The notes under the pieces are model-generated. The model was not told the origin of the DNA. It worked only from the letters and a program-made list of their open reading frames with translations, and searched no databases. A DNA stretch of 61,563 nucleotides from positions 1-61,563 of the forward strand of contig JBHHWO010000006.1 in the NCBI GenBank assembly GCA_046756565.1, given 5' to 3'. The position numbers were made by a program, and so were the translations under genes. Positions 23,641 through 31,697 of the stretch are shown in pieces; position 1 is the first letter of the stretch; every line of letters begins with the position of its first letter. Source of the stretch: CALZIK01 sp046756565 (GTDB lineage: Bacteria; Acidobacteriota; Thermoanaerobaculia; Multivoradales; JAHEKO01).

Positions 23641-25416
23641 TCAGCGAGCCGTCGTGGAAGCCCACGGGGCCTCGGTGGCAGCGTCGTCGCCGTAGTAGGC
23701 GACGATGCCCTCGACGATGGCCTCGGCCACGTGCTCCCGGAAGGCTCGCGTTTGAAGCAACGCCCGGTCTTCGGGGTTCGACAGGTTGCAGATCTCGAGA
23801 AGGACCTTGGCCGGCACGGCGTTGTAGCGCAGCACCGCAGGCACCCATTCACGGCGGTTCCGAACCACCTTTTCCCGTACCGGCTTGTCCGGGTGGATCG
23901 CCAGGCCGCTCGAATCGAAGGCGTCGATCAGGTGCTCGGCCAGGTCGCGCGAGAGCCCTTCACTCTTGACTCGCTGCTTGGAGCTGAAGTTGACCTTCGG
24001 CTGCTCGCGCACTTCGCGACGGGACGCATAGGCAAGTCCCTCGCGTCCGTATGCCCCCTTGCCATAGCGGGCCCCGGGAATGTACGCCATGCCGCCCCGC
24101 AGGGACGGGTGCAGTGAATCGGCATGGATCGACAGGAACACCACCTTCTCCGAATCGCTGGCGGCATCGAGTGCCTGCCGCAGAAAGCTGTTTGCCAGAT
24201 ACCAGCGCAGGTGCAGGCCGATGGTCGAGTCCTCGATCAGATAGCGAGGGTTGGTCAGCACAGTGTGCTGGCGCGAGGCCGGCAGTACGTCTTTGTCGCG
24301 AGTCCGGTGGCTCGCGCCGTCTCTGAGGGTCGGATGCACGCGTGCCGCGGTTCCCTTTTCGAGCAGCTCTTTGACACGCACCATCACGTCGTAGACGTAG
24401 ACGCTCTCCCAGACGTCGCCGTGAGAGGCACCCACGTCGGAGCCCCCGTGCCCCGAATCGAGCACGACCGTGATGCCGGAGAGCTGCCGTGCGGTCACAC
24501 TGTTGCGGTATTGGGAGCTCGCCACCCGCCCGGCCTCGTACTCCCGCCTGCGAGGGTTCTTGGCCGGCAGGAACTCCGGCTCCAGCAGCTCGAAGGGAAT
24601 CTTGACTCCGTAGCCGACCGGGATCGCGGTGACGCGATCGATGCCGCTGCGCTCGGCGATCACTTTCGCCAGCGCGTTGACGTCGTCGGCGAAGACGCTG
24701 CCGGTGAATCGGACGACCACGCTCGAATAGAGCGCTTCGCCGGGCTTGAGCCGATAGAGCGCGAAGTCGCCCGCCCCGTCCGCGTCGTATTCCAGGTAGA
24801 AGGGTGATTCCGGAGGCAATGCGGAACGAAGCGCAGGGCGCAGGAACCTCGCTGGAATCAGCACCGCGAGACCCGGCGGCAGCTCATCGTCGGCAAGCTC
24901 GTTGGCAGCACGAATCGCGCGGTAGTTGTCGCCCCGGCCGGTGAACCACTCGGCCACGTGCCAGAGGCTCGGCGCGCCATAGGTGTCGGGATCGCCGACC
25001 TCATGGTACCAGCCGTTGGCAGCCGGATAGTCATGCTTGAACAGCGAGCGCAGCACACGCAGCTGCCACTCCGGGCGCAGGCTCGCGAACGGAATTCGGT
25101 AGCGGTGCCCGATCAGAAGTCGGCCCGATCCGCCGTTGGTATTCGCGATCAGCTCCATGCGATCGCGCTCGCCGCAGAACCGAAGAGTGAAGCCCAGGAG
25201 ACCCTCGCCTCGGCGTGGCTCGGCCTCCAGAAACAGCTCGCGCTCGGCGGTCAGAGACGCCTTGACGCCGGCTTCGATCGCAGCTCGATGCGTCGACGCC
25301 TCGGCCGGCTTCGCTCCCACAAGCAGGGCGAACAGCGCCAGACCTCCGGCCACATGGCCGGCTTGGACATGCCCGAAAAAGAAAAGTCTTTTCCGGTCGA
25401 TATTTAGACCGGGCAT
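23641..25416 (-). CDS. N-acetylmuramoyl-L-alanine amidase (Amidase_3)
   Basis: 591 aa, exported peptidoglycan hydrolase. It begins MPGLNIDRKRLFFFGHVQAG with a membrane/signal segment (AGGLALFALLVGAKPAEA). Residues about 30-300 are an unclassified N-terminal region containing a possible LysM-like stretch (LYRLKPGEALYSSVVVRFTG). The catalytic domain follows with all four zinc/catalytic residues: His in VVLDSGHGGSDVGA, Glu in DVWESVYVYDV, His in VVFLSIHADS and Glu in VLLEICNLSN. An insertion of about 100 residues lies between the second and third motifs. A -10 (TAAAAT) sits only about 11 bp upstream, implying a very short leader. Confidence 0.88.
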   Translation of the reverse strand: MPGLNIDRKRLFFFGHVQAGHVAGGLALFALLVGAKPAEASTHRAAIEAGVKASLTAERELFLEAEPRRGEGLLGFTLRFCGERDRMELIANTNGGSGRLLIGHRYRIPFASLRPEWQLRVLRSLFKHDYPAANGWYHEVGDPDTYGAPSLWHVAEWFTGRGDNYRAIRAANELADDELPPGLAVLIPARFLRPALRSALPPESPFYLEYDADGAGDFALYRLKPGEALYSSVVVRFTGSVFADDVNALAKVIAERSGIDRVTAIPVGYGVKIPFELLEPEFLPAKNPRRREYEAGRVASSQYRNSVTARQLSGITVVLDSGHGGSDVGASHGDVWESVYVYDVMVRVKELLEKGTAARVHPTLRDGASHRTRDKDVLPASRQHTVLTNPRYLIEDSTIGLHLRWYLANSFLRQALDAASDSEKVVFLSIHADSLHPSLRGGMAYIPGARYGKGAYGREGLAYASRREVREQPKVNFSSKQRVKSEGLSRDLAEHLIDAFDSSGLAIHPDKPVREKVVRNRREWVPAVLRYNAVPAKVLLEICNLSNPEDRALLQTRAFREHVAEAIVEGIVAYYGDDAATEAPWASTTAR

Positions 25417-25427
25417 CCTAAAGTGAA

Positions 25428-25457
25428 ATTTTAATCCTTGGCGAAGGTCGCGGGCAA
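25428..25457 (-). promoter_or_regulatory. Promoter of the amidase gene
   Basis: Minus strand: -35 TTGCCC (25457-25452), 18-bp spacer, -10 TAAAAT (25433-25428). The expected start site near 25421 leaves about 5 nt before the ATG at 25416, too short for a normal ribosome site. Confidence 0.5.
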
Positions 25458-25519
25458 ATCTACCGTCACCAGGCCGCGCCGGCGTCCTCCTGAACCTGCC
25501 ACAATCTCGTCGCAGAACG

Positions 25520-26797
25520 ATGTCCATTCGAAGGCGAATCCTCGAACATCCCCTCGCCGATCGGCTGGTCGATCAGCTGAGAGGCGTGGCCTGTCACGCC
25601 GTGGGCGGCACCGTCCGCGACGCTCTCCTCGGCGTCTCGACCCGCGACCTCGACGTGTCGGTCTCGGAAGAGGGAGAACGGATCGCGAGAGACCTCGGGC
25701 AGGCCAGCGCCGGTCGCATGATCAAGCTGGGCGGAGATCGCTTTGCCTCGTATCGGATCGTCGCCAGCGAGTTTCAGGCCGACATCTGGGATCGTCTGGG
25801 AGGGAGTCTCCGCGCGGATCTCGAGCGCCGCGACCTGACCATCAACTCGATCGCCGTCGACTTCGCGAGTGCTGACGCCTTGGAGGATCCCTTCGGCGGA
25901 CGGGCCGATCTCGAAGCCGGACTCCTGCGCGCGACGCGGCTCGACTGCTTCGAGAGGGATCCGCTTCGGGTCTTGCGCTTGGCCAGGTTTCGAGTCCAGC
26001 TCGCGGGCTTTTCGATCGGCGCAGAGACCGCTTCCGCGGCGCGCGCGGCTCGAGCCGGGCTGACCTCGGTGGCGAAAGAGCGCGTTCGCGACGAACTGCG
26101 CTTGATCCTCTCGCGAGCGCGAGCCGCGCGAGGGTTCCATGCGCTCGACGAGCTCGGCCTACTGCCCGTGCTCTTCCCCAGTCTCGCCGGCCGGACCGAG
26201 GGTCTGATCGAGCGGGCGGCTGGACTCGACGAAGCACTCAGCGCCCTCGGCCGTCGACCCTCTCTCGCTAAGTGGGACGAGTTGGACCGCTGGCAGGCCG
26301 CGGTCGGACTGCTCGCCGGCTCGGGATCGAGCGACCCCTCGGAAGCGGCAGGGGAGCTCGAGCGAACCGGGCACGTGACCCGCGGCGACGCCCGGGCTGC
26401 CGGACGGCTGTGCGAGGCTCGCATCCCGGGCGACGACGACGCCAGGCGGCTCTTCCTGGCCGATCAGGGCGAACGGTGGGGCCTAGCCCTGGCTCTCGCC
26501 GCGGCCCGCGCCGGTTTGAGCGTGGCACAGGTCGACGAGCTCGCCGGCCGGATCGAGCACACACTGGACGACAGCCCGGATCTGCGAACAGCCCCCGCGC
26601 CGCTGGTCGACGGCACGAGCACGGCTCGCATCCTCGGTGTCGAGCCGGGACCCGAGGTCGGGCGCGCGCTTCGGGCGCTGATCGAGGCGCAGATTCTCGG
26701 CCGGATCCGCACGCGAGCTGAAGCCGAGGAGTTCTTGAGGCGGCGCGCCGGCGCCGCGAGCGACCCTACTTCGAGGTCGCCATCAAGCGCTGGTTGA
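25520..26797 (+). CDS. tRNA nucleotidyltransferase / poly(A) polymerase family protein
   Basis: Class II nucleotidyltransferase of 425 aa, adding CCA to tRNA or A-tails to RNA. Motifs are HAVGGTVRDALLG and TRDLDVSVS (catalytic DxD), RRDLTINSIAVDF, EDPFGGRADLEAG and FERDPLRVLRLARF (nucleotide-selecting ERDPLR). The C-terminal half is helical and low in recognisable domains; no HD phosphohydrolase motif is seen. Since tRNA-Pro here encodes its own CCA, a repair or tailing role is as likely as CCA synthesis. The 3' end overlaps the convergent pilT gene by 32 bp. Confidence 0.88.
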   Translation: MSIRRRILEHPLADRLVDQLRGVACHAVGGTVRDALLGVSTRDLDVSVSEEGERIARDLGQASAGRMIKLGGDRFASYRIVASEFQADIWDRLGGSLRADLERRDLTINSIAVDFASADALEDPFGGRADLEAGLLRATRLDCFERDPLRVLRLARFRVQLAGFSIGAETASAARAARAGLTSVAKERVRDELRLILSRARAARGFHALDELGLLPVLFPSLAGRTEGLIERAAGLDEALSALGRRPSLAKWDELDRWQAAVGLLAGSGSSDPSEAAGELERTGHVTRGDARAAGRLCEARIPGDDDARRLFLADQGERWGLALALAAARAGLSVAQVDELAGRIEHTLDDSPDLRTAPAPLVDGTSTARILGVEPGPEVGRALRALIEAQILGRIRTRAEAEEFLRRRAGAASDPTSRSPSSAG

Positions 26798-28226
26798 GCT
26801 CGCGGATCCTCTCGGACAACTTGTCGATCTTTCCCTGTGCTTCCTGGCGCAAGCGGTTGTATTCGCTCGTGAGCTGAGTCTGCTGCTGGCCCAGTTCTTC
26901 GATCTGCGCTTTGTTTGCGGCGATCGCCTCGTCCTTTTCCTCGACCGCCCGCTCCAAGTCGGCGATGACCTCGTCTTTCTCCGCCATCAACAGTTTCTGC
27001 TTTTCTTCCTGCTCCTCATAGAGCCGTCGGAACTGCTGCAGCTCTGTGATCTGTGAAAAATCGGCTGTGGATGGACTCATGTCGTCTCCCGCTTCCTCGA
27101 GATTGGGGAACATCTTGCGTAGTTTCAGAGACAGGTCTTCCGGGTCGATCGACTGGTGCATCGCCTCCTCGTAGGAGATCGTGCCGTGCACCATCAAGGA
27201 CAGCAGCGATTGATTCATCGACTGCATCCGGTAATAGGAGACCGAGGATTCAATCTCTTCCAGGAGCGGCTCGGTTTCGCCCTTTTCGACCAGGTCGTTG
27301 ATCCTGGGACTGGCCCGCATGATCTCCAGCGCGGCCACCTGGCCGCTGCCGTCCTGGCGGTCCACCAACTTCATGGAGATCACGCCCTTGAGGATCTGGC
27401 CGAGCTGCAGGCGGACCTGACGCTGCTGATCTCCGGGGAATGTGTCCAGGATGCGGTCGACCGATTGTGTCGCGCTGTTGGTGTGCAGGGTCGAGAACAC
27501 CAGGTGGCCAGTCTCGGCGGCCGTGATGACCGTTGCCACGGTCTCGGGATCTCTCATCTCGCCGACCAGAATCACATCCGGATCCTGGCGCAAGGCGTTG
27601 CGGAGAGCCTCCGGGAAGCTGACGGTGTCGGTTCCGATCTGGCGCTGCGAGACGGTCGCCAGATCGTCCGCGAACAGGAACTCGACCGGGTCTTCGATCG
27701 TGATCACATGAATCGGCCGGTGACCCAGGATGTACTTCATCATCGCCGCGAGCGTGGTGGACTTGCCGCTCCCGGTCGGCCCGGTCACCAGAATAAGGCC
27801 GGACTTGATATGCGTCATCTCGCGCAGGACTTCCGGCAGCTCGAGATCCTCCAGGCTCTGGACCTCGTACGGGATCCTCCGGAAGACCGCCGCCAGGGTT
27901 CCGCGCTGCCGGAACACATTGCCGCGGAACCGGGCCAGCCCTGCGACACCGTACCCGAGATCGACCGACATCTTGTCTTCGAGCTGTACCTTCTGACCCG
28001 GAGTCAGGATCATGGCGACCATTTCCTTGATGACCTCGGTTCCGATCGGCTCGGAGTCAACCGGAATGAGCTTGCCGTGTACCCGCAACAGCGGCGGCCG
28101 TTTGGGCCGGAGATGCAGGTCGGAAGCGCCCTTGTCGGTCATCAACCGCAGGAGCTGGTCCAAATGGGCCGTGGCGCCCGACGGCTGACTCGGCCCGCTG
28201 TGAGGCTTTCCGAATGGCTCTGTCAT
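26766..28226 (-). CDS. pilT: PilT-like type IV pilus retraction ATPase with coiled-coil tail
   Basis: Hexameric secretion ATPase that retracts type IV pili, 486 aa. The N-terminal PAS-like domain (LLRLMTDKGASDLHLRPKRP) is followed by Walker A GPTGSGKST, the Asp box, Walker B VILVGEMRDPET and the His box TGHLVFSTLHTNSA. The PilT-type core ends around residue 360. A further 110-120 residues, mostly Glu/Lys/Gln, form a predicted coiled coil (EEKQKLLMAEKDEVIADLER and onward). Normal PilT is 345-380 aa. Other pilus genes are not in the window. Confidence 0.9.
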   Translation of the reverse strand: MTEPFGKPHSGPSQPSGATAHLDQLLRLMTDKGASDLHLRPKRPPLLRVHGKLIPVDSEPIGTEVIKEMVAMILTPGQKVQLEDKMSVDLGYGVAGLARFRGNVFRQRGTLAAVFRRIPYEVQSLEDLELPEVLREMTHIKSGLILVTGPTGSGKSTTLAAMMKYILGHRPIHVITIEDPVEFLFADDLATVSQRQIGTDTVSFPEALRNALRQDPDVILVGEMRDPETVATVITAAETGHLVFSTLHTNSATQSVDRILDTFPGDQQRQVRLQLGQILKGVISMKLVDRQDGSGQVAALEIMRASPRINDLVEKGETEPLLEEIESSVSYYRMQSMNQSLLSLMVHGTISYEEAMHQSIDPEDLSLKLRKMFPNLEEAGDDMSPSTADFSQITELQQFRRLYEEQEEKQKLLMAEKDEVIADLERAVEEKDEAIAANKAQIEELGQQQTQLTSEYNRLRQEAQGKIDKLSERIRELNQRLMATSK

Positions 28227-28416
28227 GCGTATTCCGCGCTGCCCGCGTCGGTCGAGGCTAAAGGTCGGGCTGCACTAGACTCCCCTATGTGCACTCCCCC
28301 GGCTATGGCCTCTTCCATAACGGCGTTTGGGGTCTCGTCGGCCCATCGTAGCGCATCTTTCCGGCGGGGGACGCCCGCACACCGGGTCTTGGCGCCTGTC
28401 AGAGGATCCGGAGCGA

Positions 28417-29037
28417 TCAGAATCGCCGCATCAAGCCGACGACGATTCCCTGGATTCTGACGTCGGCGGCCGGCACCATGATCGGCTGCATGGTGTGATT
28501 TGCGGGCTGCAGCCGGACCTCCGGTCCCTCGGGATAGAAGCGCTTGAGCGTCGCGTCGGCTCCGACGAGCGCCACGACCATCTCGCCGGCGGTTGCGGCC
28601 TCACGCCGCTGGACGACGACCAGGTCCCCATCGTGAATGCCCTCGTCGATCATCGAATCGCCACGCACTTTCAGAACGAAGTGGTTGTCTCCGTTCCGCC
28701 GCGTGAGCAAGTGCTCCGGCACATCCACCCGGTCATGGTCGGCAACCGCCTCGATCGGCTGGCCGGCCGCGATCAGCCCCAAAAACGGCAGCTGGCACAG
28801 ACCGCCTGTTTCCGTCGATTCGGGCTCGGCAAGCTCGACGCCGCGCTTCTGGTTCCAGTGGCGGCGCAGGAAGCCTTTGTCTTCGAGCAGCTTGAGGTGC
28901 TTGTTGACGGTGCCGTAAGAGGAATAGCCGAACCGATCACAGATCTCACGATGAGTCGGCGAGACGCCTCTGGCCTCGATCGACTCGCGGATGAAATCGA
29001 GAATCTGCTTCTGCCGTTCCGTCAGGTATTTGGCCAT
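28417..29037 (-). CDS. lexA: LexA repressor
   Basis: SOS-response repressor and self-cleaving protease, 206 aa. The winged HTH is residues about 1-70 (LTERQKQILDFIRESIEARG, HREICDRFGYSSYGTVNKHL). The Ala-Gly cleavage site is in LIAAGQPIEA. The catalytic Ser is in VRGDSMIDEGI and the catalytic Lys in DATLKRF. The start is ATG 29037 (MAKYLTERQ). No ribosome site precedes it, and the promoter puts transcription start almost on the ATG. Divergent from bactofilin. Confidence 0.96.
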   Translation of the reverse strand: MAKYLTERQKQILDFIRESIEARGVSPTHREICDRFGYSSYGTVNKHLKLLEDKGFLRRHWNQKRGVELAEPESTETGGLCQLPFLGLIAAGQPIEAVADHDRVDVPEHLLTRRNGDNHFVLKVRGDSMIDEGIHDGDLVVVQRREAATAGEMVVALVGADATLKRFYPEGPEVRLQPANHTMQPIMVPAADVRIQGIVVGLMRRF

Positions 29038-29043
29038 AGGCGC

Positions 29044-29073
29044 ATGGTACGGCGCAAGTCGGGCGCAAGTCAA
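29044..29073 (-). promoter_or_regulatory. lexA promoter with direct-repeat candidate operator
   Basis: Minus strand: -35 TTGACT (29073-29068), 18-bp spacer, -10 TACCAT (29049-29044). Two perfect copies of GACTTGCGCC, 11 bp apart (29071-29062 and 29060-29051), cover the -35 and the spacer up to the -10. This is where an autoregulating LexA should bind, though the motif is not a known LexA box. Confidence 0.5.
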
Positions 29074-29102
29074 CCGCTAAATCCACGCACCGAAAGGTCT
29101 TC

Positions 29103-29131
29103 TTGACTTTCGCCCGGGCAGTCAATACCTT
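29103..29131 (+). promoter_or_regulatory. Promoter of the bactofilin operon
   Basis: -35 TTGACT (29103-29108), 17-bp spacer, -10 TACCTT (29126-29131). The predicted start near 29138 precedes the ribosome site AAGAGGAA and the GTG start at 29160. Confidence 0.45.
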
Positions 29132-29159
29132 GAAACCGTCACTCCAAGAGGAATCTAAC

Positions 29160-29747
29160 GTGTGGAAAAAAAACGAACCGGTGCCCGAGCCCACGACTCC
29201 CAAGCGCGCGCCGACAGCGCCGTCGCGAAGGGCGGCGTCTCCGGCGTCGGTGATCGGACCGAGCATCTTCATCAAGGGCGACCTGTCCGGTCAGGAGGAC
29301 CTGGTGATCCAGGGCAGGCTCGAGGGCGAAGTCCAGCTCAAGGCCAACAACGTCACCGTTGGCCGGGACGGCCGCATCCGCGCCGATATCTACGGCCGGA
29401 GCGTCTACGTCGAGGGAGAGGTCAAGGGCCATCTTTTCGGCAAGCAGGAAGTCGTGATCCGGGCCTCGGGGAAGGTCCAGGGCGATATCGTGTCGCCGCG
29501 GGTGGTGCTAGAGAACGGATCCAACTTCAAGGGCTCGATCGACATGGAGCCGGCCGCGGCTCCGCAGGCTTCCGAGACACCCGAGAGCCCGGCCCAGACC
29601 GAGATCCCTGCCAAGCCGGCGGTCGCTGCTCCCGGCCCGGCCAAGTCGCCCGGCGTAGCTACGGCGAAGCCGCCAGCCGGCGCACGAGGTGCGGCGGGCA
29701 AGGCCGGAAAACCTTCCAGCACACCCGCAGCGGGGAACCGAACCTAA
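29160..29747 (+). CDS. Bactofilin family protein
   Basis: Polymerising cytoskeletal protein, 195 aa. The start is GTG 29160 (MWKKNEPVPEP), chosen for the ribosome site at 29146-29153; the in-frame ATG at 29103 lies in the promoter. After a Pro-rich N-terminus the DUF583 right-handed beta-helix runs from about residue 35 to 120 (SIFIKGDLSGQEDLVIQGRL, EGEVKGHLFGKQEVVIRASG, KVQGDIVSPRVVLENG). The C-terminal 70 residues are low-complexity Pro/Ala/Lys. First gene of a four-gene operon with the methyltransferase-like and M16 genes. Confidence 0.92.
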   Translation: MWKKNEPVPEPTTPKRAPTAPSRRAASPASVIGPSIFIKGDLSGQEDLVIQGRLEGEVQLKANNVTVGRDGRIRADIYGRSVYVEGEVKGHLFGKQEVVIRASGKVQGDIVSPRVVLENGSNFKGSIDMEPAAAPQASETPESPAQTEIPAKPAVAAPGPAKSPGVATAKPPAGARGAAGKAGKPSSTPAAGNRT

Positions 29748-29750
29748 GTC

Positions 29751-30395
29751 GTGAACCGTCTAGGCTCGCCGCAGGCTGAAAGAGACAGCACGTTCGAGGC
29801 AGCGACCTCGGCCGGGAGCGATTCGGGTCCGACCGAGCATCCCTCGCTCGCGCTGGAGCACGCGATCGCACCGGTCCGGCCTCACGGCGGCTTCGTGCTC
29901 GACCTCGGGCCGGCGACCGGCGCCAACGTCTCGTTTTTCGCCGGCCTCTGCTGCAAGCTCTTCATCGCGGATCTCAGCAGCTCGATCTTCGAGACCGCCA
30001 GCCCGGTCGACCGGGCTGAGGCACTCGATGAGACGCTCTCGCGCGACATTCCCGTCAACGAGACGTTCGACCTGGTTCTGCTCTGGGACCTCCTTGACTA
30101 TCTGGATGACGCCGAGATCCGGATCCTGAGCGCTCGGCTGCGGCCTGCGTGTCGCGACAGGACGCTACTCCACAGTCTGGTCTCGTTTCGCAAGGACATC
30201 CCGGACCGCCCGGTGCGCTACGAGATCCGTGACTCCAAGACCATCCTCTACGCTCCCGAGTCCCAGCTGCGACGCCCGGCCCCGTTGCGCAAGGAGCCCG
30301 AGCTCGCCCGGCTCATGCCCGACTTTGTAGTCGACTCCACGTACCTCCTCCGCCACGGGCGGCAGGAGTACCTGTTCCAGGCGCGACCGGTCTAG
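29751..30395 (+). CDS. SAM-dependent methyltransferase-like protein
   Basis: 214 aa, GTG start three bases after the bactofilin stop. The Rossmann motif I is GGFVLDLGPATGANVSFFA, followed by an acidic strand end (LFIADLSS) and FDLVLLWDLLDYLDD, in the position of motif post-I/IV. The fold fits class I methyltransferases, but the glycine-rich loop reads DLGPATGAN and the second half is divergent, so a substrate cannot be named and activity is uncertain. It sits between bactofilin and the M16 peptidases in an apparent operon. Confidence 0.7.
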   Translation: MNRLGSPQAERDSTFEAATSAGSDSGPTEHPSLALEHAIAPVRPHGGFVLDLGPATGANVSFFAGLCCKLFIADLSSSIFETASPVDRAEALDETLSRDIPVNETFDLVLLWDLLDYLDDAEIRILSARLRPACRDRTLLHSLVSFRKDIPDRPVRYEIRDSKTILYAPESQLRRPAPLRKEPELARLMPDFVVDSTYLLRHGRQEYLFQARPV

Positions 30396-30419
30396 TACCC
30401 CAGAGGACACTAGCGGCGG

Positions 30420-31697
30420 GTGGCACATCGATTCGACTTCGCGAGCCGGCTGACCGAGCGGCGGCTCGACAACGGCCTTCGAGCAGTTCTGCTACCGGAC
30501 TGCACGCGACCGCTGGTGACCGTCAACGTCTGGTACCACGTCGGCTCGAAGAACGAGCGCCCGGGGCGCACAGGTTTCGCCCACCTGTTCGAGCACATGC
30601 TCTTCCAGGGCAGTGAGAACGTCGATACCAACGACCACTTCGCGTTGATCCAGCAGGTCGGCGGCGTGGCCAACGGCTCGACGAGCTTCGACCGCACGAA
30701 CTACTACGAGACCCTGCCGTCACACTGCTTGGAGCTCGGCCTTTGGCTCGAGTCGGATCGAATGGGCTTTCTGCTGCCCGCTCTCGACGGGGCCAAGCTC
30801 GCGAACCAGAAAGACGTGGTGATGAACGAGCGCAGGCAGCGAGTCGACAATCAACCCTACGGGCGGGCCTTCGAAACGCTCCACGAGCTACTCTACCCCG
30901 AGGGCCACCCCTACTCCTGGCCGGTCATCGGCTACATGGACGACATCGCGGCAACCGAGGTCGATGAAGTCCACGACTTCTTTCGTACCCATTACCGGCC
31001 CGGTAACTCGGTCCTGACCCTGGTCGGCGATTTCGATGTGGGCGAAGCGCTGGAACTGGTCGAGACGTACTTCGGCGATCTGCCGGACGGCGCGCTTCCG
31101 CCTCCGGCGACCGCCGTCGACCAGCCGACATCCGCGAAACGGCACGAGCTGCATGACGACGTCAGCCTGCCGCGACTGTATCTGGGCTTTCGCGGGCCCC
31201 GGCTGACCGCTCCCGACTTTCCGGCCGGAGACCTCTACTCCCTCGCCGTGTCGGGCGGCAAGTCCAGCCCCCTCTACCGGGATCTGGTCCTGGAGCGCGA
31301 GATCGCGCAGGACATCTACGCGGGCCTACTGCCGCTCGAGCTCGAATCGACCGTCCTGGTAGCGATGACGCTCCGGCCGGGAGTCGATCCGGCCCCAGCC
31401 GAGCGAATCCTGCTGGACCGGCTCTCGGGCTGGCAGGCCGAACCGCCGGCGGACACGGATTTCGAGCGGGCCCGGAACAAGGCGAGCGTCGGCTACCTTC
31501 ATGAGATCGAGTCCTTCGAGAGCCGAGCGGATCTCCTGTCCCAATTCGCGACCTACCACGACGACCCGGCTCTGATCGATACCGAGCTCGACCGCTACGC
31601 CCGGGTCGAGCCCGCGGACCTGCGGGCGTTCGCGCGTCGCTATCTCGAACCGGAGCGGTGCGTGACCCTCTGGGTACTTCCGCGGGAGGCGGCGTGA
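30420..31697 (+). CDS. M16-family zinc peptidase, catalytic subunit
   Basis: Insulinase-superfamily metallopeptidase of 425 aa, GTG start. The inverted zinc motif HxxEH is intact in FAHLFEHMLFQG, and the third ligand is the Glu of NERRQRVDNQPYGRA about 75 residues later. GYMDDIAATEVDEVHDFFRT and YRPGNSVLTLVGDF are typical of the family. No clear signal peptide is seen. The partner subunit follows with a four-base GTGA overlap. Such pairs form a clam-shell protease in which only one half is catalytic. Confidence 0.93.
   Translation: MAHRFDFASRLTERRLDNGLRAVLLPDCTRPLVTVNVWYHVGSKNERPGRTGFAHLFEHMLFQGSENVDTNDHFALIQQVGGVANGSTSFDRTNYYETLPSHCLELGLWLESDRMGFLLPALDGAKLANQKDVVMNERRQRVDNQPYGRAFETLHELLYPEGHPYSWPVIGYMDDIAATEVDEVHDFFRTHYRPGNSVLTLVGDFDVGEALELVETYFGDLPDGALPPPATAVDQPTSAKRHELHDDVSLPRLYLGFRGPRLTAPDFPAGDLYSLAVSGGKSSPLYRDLVLEREIAQDIYAGLLPLELESTVLVAMTLRPGVDPAPAERILLDRLSGWQAEPPADTDFERARNKASVGYLHEIESFESRADLLSQFATYHDDPALIDTELDRYARVEPADLRAFARRYLEPERCVTLWVLPREAA

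Noticed and set aside
28227..28330. Short minus-strand frame ending in an ATGA overlap with pilT
   Set aside because: The overlap looks attractive, but third-position GC is low, there is no ribosome site and no recognisable motif.
27156..28460. 434-codon + strand frame opposite pilT and the pilT-lexA gap
   Set aside because: Antisense shadow; the protein sequence is His/Leu/Gly-rich with no domain.
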